Assembly: GCF_963422355.1 (NCBI RefSeq)
Contig: NC_085087.1
Coordinates: 2,013,021-2,077,020 of the forward strand
Length of the DNA stretch: 64,000 bases
Direction: 5' to 3'
Source of the DNA: Corticium candelabrum
Taxonomy: Eukaryota; Porifera; Homoscleromorpha; Homosclerophorida; Plakinidae
The first letter of the stretch is position 1; every line of letters starts with the position of its first letter. This document shows positions 63,962 to 64,000 of this stretch, one piece after another. The position numbers and the translations under genes are program-made. The notes beneath the pieces are model-generated. The model saw only the letters and a list, made by a program, of their open reading frames with translations. It was not told the origin of the DNA and did not search any database.

Positions 63962-64000
63962 AGCACGAGTCTACGCCGTGAGACCGAGATAATTGATCTC

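Noticed and set aside
1..64000. CRISPR array, rRNA gene or bacterial operon
   Set aside because: No regularly spaced direct repeats, rRNA-like sequence or operon-like gene packing outside the viral block.

Overview
The window looks like a gene-poor, transposon-rich stretch of an animal nuclear genome, most probably a marine invertebrate. A sponge or cnidarian is my guess, but no marker proves it. Reasons: short spliced introns with GT-AG ends, immunoglobulin-domain surface proteins, long (CA)n/(CT)n microsatellites, and decayed metazoan-type mobile elements (Ty3/Gypsy, BEL/Pao, non-LTR, hAT, Tigger, mariner, Polinton). There is no bacterial-style operon, ribosome-binding-site pattern or CRISPR array.

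Layout. 0-1.7 kb: two non-LTR reverse-transcriptase fragments and microsatellites. 4.4-8.3 kb: the best cellular genes, a head-to-head pair of spliced immunoglobulin-type genes (minus 4401-5979, plus 6351-8265) separated by 371 bp. 8.8-14.0 kb: a decayed Gypsy element with a 310-bp LTR whose polypurine tract is interrupted by a deleted hAT. 14.0-21.1 kb: the most notable region, a decayed Polinton/adintovirus-like element with ankyrin-type repeats, a VLTF3-like zinc-ribbon protein, a chromodomain integrase, a small zinc-ribbon protein, a pX-like/adenain-type protease ORF, a double-jelly-roll major capsid protein, a basic pVI-like protein and a penton-like minor capsid protein. I found no polymerase or packaging ATPase. 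21.1-22.7 kb: BEL/Pao gag and protease. 24.4-25.2 kb: an intact, intronless FkbM-type methyltransferase. 26.4-28.0 kb: a decayed Gypsy copy related to the one at 60 kb. 28.7-29.1 kb: a duplicated exon-like unit.

34.5-39.7 kb: a nearly full Gypsy element with very short (about 90 bp) LTRs, itself flanked on both outer sides by a 110-bp repeat. 40.4-43.2 kb: a broken TTF/DUF4371 hAT transposase, a RecQ-helicase-like fragment and a ZAD-like zinc protein. 44.9-45.4 kb: a Tigger-type element. 46-47.1 kb: the C-terminus of another non-LTR element. 48.3-49.1 kb: a Gypsy scrap. 50-53.2 kb: a long TTF-hAT transposase-like gene with one nonsense codon, next to a broken OTU-protease-like gene. 55.1-55.7 kb: a mariner. 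57.5-58.3 kb: another TTF-hAT scrap. 60.0-62.9 kb: a Gypsy element with 62-63-bp LTRs and an internal deletion that fuses gag to reverse transcriptase. A 108-bp MITE occurs in inverted orientation on both sides of that last region (59.3 and 63.9 kb).

Only the two immunoglobulin genes and the methyltransferase look intact. The viral and mobile proteins are mostly broken by stops and frameshifts. All family calls rest on motifs recognised by eye; no database search was run.
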